Shown: positions 1-10,435 of the stretch, in pieces
How positions within the stretch are numbered: position 1 is the stretch's first letter
How the letters are laid out: the number at the start of each line of letters is the position of its first letter
Source of the DNA: Pleodorina starrii
Lineage: Eukaryota > Chlorophyta > Chlorophyceae > Chlamydomonadales > Volvocaceae
Assembly: GCA_030267565.1 (NCBI GenBank)
Contig: BRXU01000015.1
Coordinates: 867,001 to 931,000 of the forward strand
DNA length: 64,000 bases
Direction: 5' to 3'
Translations under genes and position numbers: made by a program
The notes under the pieces: model-generated
Told to the model about the DNA's origin: nothing
The model's input: the letters and a program-made list of their open reading frames with translations, nothing else
Databases searched by the model: none

Positions 1-475
1 ACACCACAGCGCCACACCCTACCATACATAACGGCCTCATGCAGGCGAATCCCTCCTGGCTATGCGTCCTGCATGTTGACTGCTGCCATGATGAACTCAC
101 CCCTAAGCCTAAGCTTCGTTTGATCCCGCCATGACGCCACCGTCACCACCGGACGTGCATGGCTGAAAGCAAATTGGTGGCCGCCTAAATTTGCCTCACC
201 GCACTTGCACCCTTACCATATCAGCGGTCCTGCATCGAGGGCGTCCCAGGGACAAAGGCTACCAAATTTCCAACCCACCCAAACCGAAATCATGGTAAAG
301 GTTATTCATCCGTATCGAGTGCGTGGACACCCAAGCACCCTCAAGCACCATGCGTGAAGACACAGAGACTTCGTGCGCCTGCGAACTGCAAGCCCTCGAC
401 CGGTGGCTGACCCACCGCCCATGCGTCACGATTGGGCAAACAGCCGAGGGCCGGATGACTGGCGCCACAGATCAG
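1..475. other. No gene recognised at left edge
   Basis: This stretch lies downstream (3') of the minus-strand gene that ends at 476. I see no convincing coding exon and no TTACA (minus-strand TGTAA) signal in it. It may be 3' untranslated region or intergenic sequence. Confidence 0.4.
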
Positions 476-1899
476 CTACGGCATCCACCACTCACACCAA
501 GCGTTGTCCGGTGCACCGCCTTCCTCCGGGAGGGCCGGGCGCTCCTTCGGTATAGGCTTCACCCGAATGGGAGACAGCTGCGGCAACGACCACGGCGCGG
601 CCGCCGCCTCCGCCACCTCCACCACCGCCTCCGCCGACACCGGCACTGCGCCGCCCATCGCAGCCGACGCGCCCCAACCCGCCGCCGATGCCATGGCGGC
701 TTCGGCACAGCCGCCGCCGCCGCCGCTCCCTTCACACACTCCCTCGACCGCCGCCTCCGCGTCCTCCTCCAGCGGCAGAAGGCTCTCGGTCAGAGAGCAG
801 CCGTCCCCTGGGTCGCTCGCGCTGTAGCCCGCGCCCACGCCCGGCACGGCCTTGGACGCCAGGTAGCTTGCCACCAGCAGGCTCGCACCGAGGCCCGCGG
901 CCAGGAACGGCGAGATAGTGACCGACGCGACGGCGCCTAAAGCGCCGCCGAGGAGCGCCGACCCAACTGACACCGCCGCCGACGTCAGGTCGGCGTCGCC
1001 GCTGGCTTCCGAGCCTGCCGCGAGTGGCGTATCCTCCCTGCCGCCGTCCTCGCTTCGGCCGCGGTCGTGGACGTCGTGGCTGTCCGGGAGATGCCATACC
1101 AGGCCGATGCTGTGGAGATCGTCGGAGGCGGCGTCGAGATGGAGGTCGTCGGCTTCGTGCGGGTGCTGGGCGTCGCCGCCGAGCTCGGAATCGCTACAGG
1201 GATGGATGCACGTGTGAACGGGACGGACGCCATGGTGAGGATACTGGGGGCTACTGGCTGGCTTAGGCTTCTGCCACAGCAAACAAACGCTTGGGTGTTT
1301 CTTGTACATCGTGCATCACCGGCTGCTGCGGGTCCCTGGCGACACGCACGACTTCAAGCGGACACGGTGTGTAGAGTTGTTACAGTGGGCTCTAGACACT
1401 AAAAGAGTATAGCCAACGGGACAGCTGGCCGTGCACTGCACCGGAGGCGACCAGGCAGCCGAGACGCATAGACAGGACTGCGCGATTACCGCTACCCCTA
1501 CCCTGCCGGGATTCGGACCCCACAACAACAACCCTGGTGCGGCCAGCAGCTTCAAAAGGGCAGGCTGAAAGGTCCCGCTCCCAAGACCTGCGGACTCCTG
1601 ACGGCGGGATGTGATCCGAGTTCCGACCAGCCCCCGACGCGGGATGGCCTTTCTGTAACCCCCGGCAGGACTTGCCATGGTGTTGGTGAGTGGGCGTGTT
1701 GGTACTTTTCTGCCTCGTAGAACGGATCGGTGTCCTCGGGCGACAAGGGCGAGAGCGGCGAGAGCGCCTCGTAGCACATGTCGGCGTCGGCGTTGTCCAA
1801 GTCGTCGACTCGGCCGCTGCAGGCGGCTGTCTCAAAGGCTGTTTGCAGCTCCCACCACATGCTTTTCAGAGCATTGGTGATGGACGCCCCGACTTCCAT
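476..1899 (-). CDS. Putative membrane protein, two-exon model, function unknown
   Basis: I do not recognise the family. Proposed exons are 1706-1899 and 476-1193 (about 303 residues). The start at 1899 opens with MEVGASITNALKSMWWEL and runs into an acidic Ser/Pro segment. The join uses a GTACCA donor and a TAG acceptor, keeps the frame, and gives YEAEN-DSELGG at the junction. The second exon encodes an acidic, His/Asp-rich stretch, then about 50 hydrophobic Ala/Gly/Val/Leu residues that could form one or two membrane spans (around SALLGGALGAVASVTISPFL). A Gly/Ala-rich tail ends CEWWMP and then TAG at 476-478. The open frame contrasts with its GC-rich surroundings, but the opposite strand is also largely open, as is usual here. 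The donor is weak and no TGTAA signal was found, so both exon borders and the start are tentative. Confidence 0.4.
1382..1475 (-). repeat. Interspersed repeat family B, copy 1
   Basis: This segment lies inside the proposed intron of the minus-strand gene. Read on the minus strand it matches segments at 44106-44195 and 56598-56690: a CCTGGTCG block, then CTCCG.TGCAGTGCACGG, then a GCTGG..C..TGGC block, and a final GAGCCCACTGTAA. The match spans about 90 nt and is imperfect. Confidence 0.55.
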
Positions 1900-2528
1900 G
1901 CCGCAAGGCCGTGTCTGGTCAGGTGCTGGGGTCGCTCACAAAGCCTCACGAAGACCTCCTGCAAGCTCTACTTGGACCGCCAACGAGTCGTTTCCAGGGG
2001 CATACAGAGAATCTTTAGGGCGCGAGTGTATACTAGCCCCACAGGACCACACCCGCGGCATCCGCTGGCCGCAATAACGCGCCCCTCAGCCCCCTGACCT
2101 TTCCACAACCCAAAACGGACGGGGACACATAACGTTAGTTCGAGTGAGTGATAGCTATATGGTGAACGAGTGCCATCATGCTAGACGTGCTTTGCTGTGA
2201 CAGGCGCAAGCCTTCGCATCGGTGCGTCTGAAAGGTCTGACCCTATCGAACGCATGTTTGATTCAAGCGACAAAACCCGTTCGTATATATACGCACAAGC
2301 CGTTTCATGCACAAACTTTCGAAGATCTTGAGAGGTATCGACCTGTATGGGAGGTATAGAAGGAGGCCTTAGTAAAGCTGGCAAGCGACAAGGCCTGACA
2401 AGGCGTTCAGTCCATCTATATGCCATTGCGTATAATAACATGGACAAGGGGTTGGTGTCGGCTTCCTTGAAGCCGGAAAAAGGGCGGGGCCCCACTAAAT
2501 CCGTACGGGTTAAGTTGAGTGCTAGGGC
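1900..2528. other. Intergenic, upstream of the minus-strand gene; no feature seen
   Basis: The segment would hold the promoter of the minus-strand gene starting at 1899. No TATA box or other element is convincing. From about 2180 base composition becomes more AT-rich and grades into the repeat block. A GC-rich GGGCGGGGCCCC at about 2487 matches the hairpin arms that end the later repeat copies. Confidence 0.4.
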
Positions 2529-3630
2529 GGCGAGGGCGTGAAGTGTGAGAGTGCCGACATTCCTGCTGATAGACAGCCAGAGCTTTTTCCCGAAATGCCT
2601 GCTAGCCGAGTCGTTAGCAAGGCCTGCCGGCGCCGCGCGAAGCGCGTCATCCCGTCGGGTGCATGAGCGCATGTGCGCATCGACCGAAATACGGCATTTC
2701 CAAAGCGAGCGGCGAGGGCGTCAACTGTGAGAGTGTCGACATTCCTGCTGATAGGCAGCCAGAGCTTTATATCTGAAATGCCTGCGGCTTCAGCAATCCT
2801 ACCCATGTTTAGCATCGCGCGCCGTCTCGGCACTGTGCAACTCTTCCGGCCAGTGCATTGGCTGAAGTTACTTGACAGTAGACATGGAGTGTATCATTTG
2901 CACATCACGCAGGCTGACTTGCCAATAGAAGGACAGCGGAACTGTTTGCGAGGGTTGCGACGACGTGCAGTTGCCGACGAGAGTGCACAGGCTTCGCTAC
3001 TGAGGTATTCGCCGTAGAGGAGGCTTGACTGCTTTAACATTAGGACAGGGAATGTAGAAGTCCATCCCCTAGGTTGCCGACTGGACTTGTTGGGCGGCCC
3101 GCAGAAGACCGCTGCATCATGCGTGCATTTGCGGCTTGGCGTCCAACAACCAGCAGTTTGCCCCTCATGGTTTGCTCCTTGCAACCTTTATAATAGAAAT
3201 GTGCTTCAAGTCGGTCGGACCGGCAAGCAGAGCTGCTGTGGTGTGGTCGCGGGAAGAATGTTCGCAATGCAAACATAGTTTGTTTCCGAAACGAAGATTC
3301 ATTTCACGCCTTCATGTCATAATTCCAGTTCGAGAAACGATGGATCTTCTGGAACTAATTATAGGCCGAGAGGTGTTGGTTTGACCTCGGCCTCGGTCCA
3401 TGGAGACTGCCAAACTGGTTTGTACTCGTTCGATGTTGGGTTCCAATAATAAATTTACCGTGCAATAAAGAATGTAATGTTTTACTTCTGCAGCCTTTCC
3501 GTTGGCCGAAAGTCTACACTTGTCCAATTACTTCCCAGCCAGATCCCAGATCCCACGTCCCACACACGGACATGGGCAATCCTACAGGGCGGGGCCCCCC
3601 TGGGCGCTTCGCGCTGGGGCCCCGCCCAAA
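2529..3630. repeat. 1.1-kb direct repeat, copy 1
   Basis: The segment is nearly identical to 5243-6326 in the same orientation, from the CGGCGAGGGCGTGAA motif at its left end to the GC-rich hairpin at its right end. It contains its own internal duplication: the stretch from about 2529 to 2602 recurs at about 2709-2782. No long protein-coding frame with recognisable domains is present. An AT-rich stretch near 3440-3480 holds TGTAA at 3473-3477, which could end a plus-strand transcript. The pair could be LTRs of a non-autonomous element or a segmental duplication; no TG...CA ends or target-site duplication were confirmed. Confidence 0.8.
3587..3627. repeat. Perfect 12-bp GC hairpin ending repeat copy 1
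   Basis: GGGCGGGGCCCC at 3587-3598 pairs perfectly with GGGGCCCCGCCC at 3616-3627 across a 17-nt loop, and an A-rich run follows. The same hairpin closes the second repeat copy. Confidence 0.85.
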
Positions 3631-4020
3631 AACAACATTTCGAAAAATCTTCAATTGTACTTAAAATTATGCGATCGGCGAATGCCACCGAGTGCGCTGA
3701 AGGTGTAAGCAACGTGCAACGCGCGCCTTCGCGAGGAAGTTGGTGGCGGCAGGGATTCACCTGCCATTGAACATTACTAGAAATTACATGCATAAGTTTT
3801 GCGCATCTATTGCAGCAGAGCGGAAGCCAAGACCGTACGGAGCACGACATGCGGTTGTGCCTACAGGGGGGTACGCCTACGCCACGGTGACCCTGCCGTA
3901 GAATGGGGTAATTCGTGCAGGGGGGAATTTGCGCAAATTCGCACAACTTCACACGAATTCGATATATTCAATTCTGTTCCATTGCCAATATACTTACGTT
4001 CTACTTAAATCTCTCCTACA
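3631..4020. other. Spacer between repeat copy 1 and minisatellite; no gene seen
   Basis: About 390 bases, less GC-rich than the surroundings, with no recognisable coding exon. It belongs to the interior between the two 1.1-kb repeats. Confidence 0.4.
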
Positions 4021-4570
4021 CTGCCGGGGCGGCGCACCGTCCGCAGGAGACGGTGCCGCGCTGCAGCAGCTGTCCGGCCCCCTCTGTGCTGCAGCTGCTG
4101 CTCTCCTGCACTGCCGGGGCGGCGCACCGTCCGCAGGAGACGGTGCCGCGCTGCAGCAGCTGTCCGGCCCCCTCTGCGCTGCAGCTGCTGCTCTCCTGCA
4201 CTGCCGGGGCGGCGCACCGTCCGCAGGAGACGGTGCCGCGCTGCAGCAGCTGTCCGGCCCCCTCTGCGCTGCAGCTGCTGCTCTCCTGCACTGCCGGGGC
4301 GGCGCACCGTCCGCAGGAGACGGTGCCGCGCTGCAGCAGCTGTCCGGCCCCCTCTGCGCTGCAGCTGCTGCTCTCCTGCACTGCCGGGGCGGCGCACCGT
4401 CCGCAGGAGACGGTGCCGCGCTGCAGCAGCTGTCCGGCCCCCTCTGCGCTGCAGCTGCTGCTCTCCTGCACTGCCGGGGCGGCGCACCGTCCGCAGGAGA
4501 CGGTGCCGCGCTGCAGCAGCTGTCCGGCCCCCTCTGCGCTGCAGCTGCTGTCCTCCTCTGCTCTCCTGCA
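4021..4570. repeat. 90-bp minisatellite, six units plus remnant
   Basis: Six near-identical 90-bp units start at 4021, 4111, 4201, 4291, 4381 and 4471. A truncated piece restarts near 4571. Only single-base differences are visible, for example TGTGCT against TGCGCT in unit 1. Because 90 is divisible by three, the array stays open in several frames on both strands, which produces long artefactual reading frames; on the plus strand one gives a 30-residue repeat. There is no sign that it is translated. Confidence 0.95.
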
Positions 4571-5242
4571 CTGCCGGGGCGCCGCGCTGCTGCTACACAG
4601 ACCCTAAAACCCTGCACTGCTGCTCCCGTGCCCGTTTTCCCCGAGCCCCCTGTTCCCCGAGCCCCCTATGCCCCGAGCCCCCTGTGCCCCGAAGGCATAC
4701 GCCTCCGAGGGCGTACGCCTCCACATCTACGCCGCGTGTTTGTGTTTTGTGACTTGGACAGCAATGAACGAACTCGAAGTTGTGGTTTGACTGGGGCACA
4801 AATTCGGCAAGTCCTTACAATTAAACCCCACAGAACACCAGCAACATCATCTAGGGGATTTGTTGCAGTCTCACTTGTAGACAGTACGTGCGCGGGTATG
4901 GGTGTGGGCGGGTTATCCGCCCTTGCCGAAGGGGGGGGGCGGTGGGTGGGTGTCAACCTTCGTACTCGCCGGTTTCACTGCCGGGCGTTAACCGGGCCCG
5001 CCAGTAAATTCGCCTTGATTCCTTCTTTCTGATCGTATACCCTGCTTGTAAGGAAGTTCAGGCTGGTAACAAAATATCCTTCCAACGCGATCTTGCCCCG
5101 AATTTGCACAAATTTGCAAGGCTTTTTATGCCGTAGGTTCCAAAAATTTCGCGGCCTTCGGCCGCGCAGTTTACCCATTCCCCATTCTAGGTAATTAACG
5201 GTCTTTGGATCACCCCATAATTTGCGCAATTTGCCGTAATCG
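4571..5242. other. Spacer with short C-rich tandem repeat; no gene seen
   Basis: Near 4635-4690 a unit close to CCCCGAGCCCCCTRTG repeats about four times. The rest, up to the second direct repeat, shows no recognisable exon. Confidence 0.45.
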
Positions 5243-6326
5243 GCGGCGAGGGCGTGAAATGTGAGAGTGTCGACATTCCTGCTGATAGACAGCCAGAGCT
5301 TTTTCCCGAAATGCCTGCTAGCCGAGTCGTTATCAAGGCCTGCCGGCGCCGCGCGAAGCGCGTCATCCCGTCGGGTGCATGAGCGCATGTGCGCATCGAC
5401 CGAAATACGGCATTTCCAAAGCGAGCGGCGAGGGCGTCAACTGTGAGAGTGTCGCATCGACATTCCACTTTATATCTGAAATGCCTTCGGCTTCAGCAAT
5501 CCGACCCATGTTTAGCATCGCGCGCCGTCTCGGCACTGTGCAACTCTTCCGGCCAGCGCATTGGCTGAAGTTACTTGACAGTAGACATGGAGTGTATCAT
5601 GTACACATCACGCAGGCTGACTTGCCAATAGAAGGACAGCGGAACTGTTTGCGAGGGTAGCGACGACGTGCAGTTGCCGACGAGAGTGCACAGGCTTCGC
5701 TACTGAGGTATTCGCCGTAGAGGAGGCTTGACTGCTATAACATTAGGACAGGGAATGTAGAAGTCCATCCCCTAGGTTGCCGACTGGACTTGTTGGGCGG
5801 CCCGCAGAAGACCGCTGCATAGGGCTGCATCGTGCGTGCATCGGCGGCTTGGCGTCCAACAACCAGCAGTTTGCCCCTCATGGTTTGCTCCTTGCAACCT
5901 TTGTAATAGCAATATGCGTCAAGACGATCGGACCGGCTAGCAGAGCTGCTGTGGTGTGGTCGCGGGAAGAATGTTCGCAATGCAAACATAGTTTGTTTCC
6001 GAAACGAAGATTCATTTCACGCCGTCATGTCAGAATTCCACCTTAAGGAACGATGACTCTTCTGGAATTAATTATAGGCCGAGAGGTGATGGTTTGACCT
6101 CGGCCTCGGTCCATGGAGACTGCCAAACTGGTTTGTACTCATGCGATGTTGGGTTCCAATAATAAATTTACCGTGCAATAAAGAATGTAATCTTTTACTT
6201 ATGCAGACTTTCCGTTGACCGAAAGTCTACACTTGTCCAATTACTTCCCAGAACCCAGACACGGACATGGGCAATCCTACAGGGCGGGGCCCCCCTGGGC
6301 GCTTCGCGCTGGGGCCCCGCCCCAAA
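5243..6326. repeat. 1.1-kb direct repeat, copy 2
   Basis: The second copy of the 2529-3630 repeat, same orientation, with high identity throughout. It differs by small indels. Most of the second internal sub-repeat is missing near 5450-5475, a few bases are gained near 5818, and a short deletion lies before the terminal hairpin. TGTAA at 6186-6190 corresponds to the signal in copy 1. Confidence 0.8.
6282..6322. repeat. Perfect 12-bp GC hairpin ending repeat copy 2
   Basis: The arms at 6282-6293 and 6311-6322 are the same 12-bp sequence as in copy 1, with the same loop. A-rich sequence follows. Confidence 0.85.
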
Positions 6327-6942
6327 AAACGATTCGTTATGATAATAGCGAATGTCCGTCCTTTCCAGCGATCCGCCTCATCGCCCGTCGTCGCTTCAGC
6401 GTCGCGTCATGGTTTCCGCACGACGCATATACAGCCGCAGAATGTGCAGCCTTCCCACCGCTCACTCCCTTTCCCCGTTGGCGGTACGCTAGAGCGGTCA
6501 CAGCGACCTTAGCATTACCTCAGCAGTTGAACCGGGGGAACGCCGCCCGACACGGACCGCGGCGGGCGCCTCCATTCCTCGGCCGCAACGTTTATCAGCC
6601 AAGTACCTTTTTAACAGCATTTACGTAATCCGTAATCCGTTATCCAATTTGCGGTATACCGAAGTCTCAAGGTTCGTGGGTCGTGGCTCGATCGATCGGG
6701 ACAGGCCGCCTCCTTGAATCTAGTACGGATCCGAATCGACCCTATTACAGGTCCCGCCTCTGCTGCCCATTGCTGCCAGATCTTAATTCTGACCAAACAA
6801 ACGTTTATTTACCCACCAGCGCAAAAAGAGCAACCTCACACGAACGTCACGTGCGATCCTTCGCATACACCCTGAACTCTAGCGCGCCGAGACCTGCGGA
6901 GTAGTGCAGCCGTAAACAGCCACCACCACAGCCACAGCCACG
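6327..6942. promoter_or_regulatory. Probable promoter and 5' UTR of the gene at 6943
   Basis: The region precedes the start codon at 6943. It contains no long coding frame with recognisable features. No TATA box stands out. The CACC/CACAGCCACAGCC stretch just upstream of ATG is consistent with a 5' untranslated region. The call rests on position only. Confidence 0.35.
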
Positions 6943-8607
6943 ATGGCGACGACGGCCCCGGACGACGCGGCGACGCTCTATCGACTCACGTCGGAGTTAA
7001 TCGGCACAGACTACAAGCCGCATGTCGACACTGCCATCTCGCAAGGACGAGCCGCGGATAGGTGAGCGTCCCCCGTCCAGATCGCGACATCATGCGGCCC
7101 GGCCTTTCGGAAGCCTCTGGGCCGACCCATGGGTCACGTTGCGCCTCGGCGCTAGCGCCTGCCGGCGCCAGCCTGGAGTTGGGCTTCTTTGCGTTCTTGG
7201 CCGCTCGAGAGAGAGATTCATTGCGCAGCGGCGCTCTGCTAAAACCGTATCACCTGGCCGCCGCTGGACGGACGTCATAGCGTGTCGCCGTCTATTCTCG
7301 AGGAAGGGAGTGACCTGGCCTGTTCATCTGTACGTCTGCCCGTCTGTCTGTCCGTCCGTCTGGGTTCCTTGTATCGAACGGGTGTGTGCTCAGGAACAAC
7401 ACATAATCATTTCGCGCTTGCGACAAGTTCCCCTGGAGTCGTGCGATCCACGCAGACAGAGGCAACGTTACGTGTCTGACGACGCCCCAACGTAGCGAGG
7501 TTGTTTGCACTGAACCGCGCGCCAACGGCGCGGCGCCATACAAGCCCAACAACCATATCGAGCGCGTGGCCAGCCGGCCAGGGCTCCGCCCCATTCAGTC
7601 CACCAACCCCAAACTCCAAAACCCGCCGCAGCGGCGCGTCACGCGGCGCTCCCGCGCCCCAACCCCGCGCTGCTGGCGTGCTCCAATCCATTACGGTGGT
7701 CCGGTCCGCCCATCCTTCCCGTGCCGCAGGTACTACCGCTATCACGTGCTAGTCCGCAAGTTCCCCGCGCCCGCCCACTACAACGACCCGGAGCACGCGG
7801 TGTACGGCCTGTACCTGTGGAAGGGCGCCATCCTGACCCTCACCAACGAGGACGAGAACGGCCTCTGCAAGGAGGTGAGCAGCGGCTGTCAGCGGTCAGT
7901 GCGGCGTGGCGGCTGTTTCCTAACCCGCCCCTGACACGCCCCCAACCGGCCCCTGACCTGCTCAACCGCAGGGCGCCCCCTACAAGGTGCGCCTGGTGCA
8001 CATCTTCCGCTTCGGCCGCCCCGGCATGACCCCCGAGCAGCTCCACGGCGAGAAAGAGCTGCCGCCGCCCATGCTGGTCGAGTTCCCCGACCGACCCACG
8101 CGCGCCGACGACGCCGCCGTGGCGCTCGGCCCGCGCCTGCTGGGGTCCCTGCCCCCCGACCTGGAACCCTCCCTGCTGCCCAAGCCCGCCGTCTCTGGAC
8201 CTCTCGGCGTCAGGCTGGCCTCCCACCTCTTCGCCGCCTGGCTGGCCGGCGTGCCGCTGCCGCCGCTGGAGGCGGCGGCGCCGCCGGCGCCGGCAGCGGC
8301 GGCACCGGCCGCCGCCGCCGCCGGCGGCGGCTCTTCCTGGATGAGCGGTCTGCTGGGACTGTGGAACCGGGTCCTGGGCACCAAGAAGCCGACGGCTGAG
8401 GAGACGAAGGAGAAGGAGAAGAAGAAGGAGGAGGAGGAGAAGGTGGCGGAGGGGGCGCGGGGTGTGGTGGCGGAGCCGGCGCCGCCGAAGCTGGGTCTTG
8501 AGGAGGCGTGGGCGGCGTTGGAGCAGCGGGTGAGCGGGAAGGACGTCGTCGCGGAGGGCCACTGCAGCGAGCTGGAGCGGGCGTGGTTTGAGCTGCTGTC
8601 GCACTGA
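6943..8607 (+). CDS. Unrecognised 299-residue protein, three exons
   Basis: Exons are 6943-7061, 7730-7874 and 7972-8607, joined by GTGAGC donors and GCAG acceptors with the frame preserved. The protein starts MATTAPDDAATLYRLTSELI. A compact, conserved-looking core follows, including RYYRYHVLVRKFPAP, NDPEHAVYGLYLWKGAILTL and PYKVRLVHIFRFGRPGMT. Next come a Pro/Leu-rich segment, an Ala/Gly-rich linker, a short hydrophobic SSWMSGLLGLWNRVLG segment, a highly charged Lys/Glu run that could be a helix or short coiled coil, and a C-terminal helical stretch ending FELLSH. I do not recognise the family and propose no function. The TATHYY-type aromatic core suggests an alpha/beta domain rather than membrane insertion. 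A TGTAA signal at 9633-9637 would give a 3' UTR of about 1 kb. Confidence 0.8.
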
Positions 8608-10435
8608 GGAGTCGCGGCGGCGGCGGCGGGGGCGGCGGCGGTGGTGGCGGTGGTGGTGGTGGTTGCGGTGATGCGGGGGGGGGCGCGGGTTTTGGATTGA
8701 GAAGTCAGGGGACTCGATGAGCGGGCGTGGGCCCGGGGGCGGCTCAAAAGAAGAGAAGAACATGGAGCGCCGAATACGTACCAGTAGCACACCTGATGAA
8801 AGTAAGGCATGAAGCTGATGAAAATAAGGCATGAAAATAAGGGCTGAGCCGGCGCCGGCGCCAAATGATCGCGTCGGGGGAGGCGTCGAATGAGTCTGCG
8901 GCTGACGCTCCACCTGTCGCGGATCGCAACTGGGCTGCGGTCCGGGTGTTGCTGCGGTCCGAGTGTTGCTGGGCCGCTCCATGAGGCATGAGGCATTACA
9001 TGTGTACGAGCCAAAATGGCTGGTAAGATGTGTCTCCCACAGCGGGCCGCTCCATGAAGGGCGTACACCCGTACACATTTGGGGCTGGAGGAGAAGTTTT
9101 TTGAAGGAAGGCGGTTGCCACGGCGCTTGTTGCTTACTGTGGATAGTGCGGTTGGTCAGTTGGAACGTGCTGGGGACCTACACATGGTCCTCGAGTGCAT
9201 TCGGGTGCCCAGGCCCCGTATCGTGGGATTGGCCGGTTGATGAAAACTTGTTTGCCGTGTGCGGCTTAACATGGCTTAACATGGAAATAACGGCATGCCA
9301 GTCGCACCGTCAAGCAAGCAGTCCTCGAACGACTTGTCACGACAACAAAACTTTCGGCACCGCAACAGGGCATGAGGGCACGGAAACGTTGTGGCGGGGG
9401 TGCGTTTTCGGGGTGTGGGAAATGCGGGCTGGGTTGCACAATTCCAGCGCCCCGGGACTTCTCCGCGCGTGCCCGGGCCGGAACGCGGCCGACTGTCGCG
9501 GTGGATCCACAGGGGGGGACGCGGTTTGCAGCGATTTTCCAGGATATGCTCCGAAGGGACACCGGATGATCGTTACCTCCAGCTCGATCGATCGATGGAC
9601 AATTTCGCTGTGTACTGTGGATGCCACCCAGTTGTAACAACACCGCGTTCCTCAACGACCACGGTTGCCGTCAGAGCTGGCAATTGCTGAGACCGAGGTT
9701 CTGGAGCTCACTGTCACAACGCAACAACAATAACAAAACAACAAATTGCGGCAGCGTTCAGGACGGTCAACGCCACTGCACTACCCGGTGCCGCCCCTGG
9801 GGTAACACTGGTGCCGTCCGGCACGGTCCGGCACTGTGACAACATCAACAACCCCCGGTTGACGGGGGCCGGCGACCGGCCACCTACTTGGCCGTGGATT
9901 CCGCGCTAGTCTGCGCCAATTAACTGCTGGGATATATTGTTGCGGCACTGCAGATCTTTAGCCCTGCTGCAGCACCTCATGGGCATGTTCCCGCCGTGGT
10001 CGCAATTCGCGCCGTGTCCCGTGGGACAGCGAGTCCGTACTCTCGAAGTCTCGTCCCTGGCGAGTCGGTTGGTTATGGGAATGCCGCAATATAACGTATC
10101 GCGATGAGCAACCTGATGGAGAGTACTGGTAGACGCCCTTTGCAAGGATCGAATGCCTGGCCTGTAGGGATGTCGCCAACGTCGCCCAACGCTTCATAGC
10201 TTTACACTCTTGGACTAGAAATCGTTGCATGAGATTATTGTTTCACATATTATTGAAGTCGCCGTCTTGCGGTCGTTAGCCTACCGACATCGGAAGAGCC
10301 ACAATGACCTTCGTCTCGCGCTGGCTGTCGTCTTGCGGCGCCACTTGAGCTTTAGATTTTGTGCCTGCGATAAAAGCGGACGACGCCGTTTTCGGAGACC
10401 AGACGGCTCGGTTTGGGTGACTCCACGTGTCCGCA
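8608..10435. other. 3' UTR/intergenic between the 6943 gene and WDR91
   Basis: No coding exon is supported here. The first part is GC-rich with GGCGG repeats (8605-8660). The sequence then becomes more balanced. The stretch from about 10240 to 10435 is the likely WDR91 promoter and 5' UTR. Confidence 0.4.
9633..9637 (+). terminator. Candidate TGTAA polyadenylation signal
   Basis: TGTAA is the usual volvocine poly(A) signal. This is the first plus-strand copy I found after the stop codon at 8607. Use by the upstream gene is inferred. Confidence 0.4.

Noticed and set aside
3587..3640. Helitron 3' end (hairpin near a CTRR terminus)
   Set aside because: The hairpin is present but no CTRR end, AT target or Rep/helicase frame was found.
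4021..4570. Repeat array that might be read as a CRISPR array
   Set aside because: The 90-bp units are contiguous with no variable spacers, and the DNA is clearly eukaryotic; it is a minisatellite.
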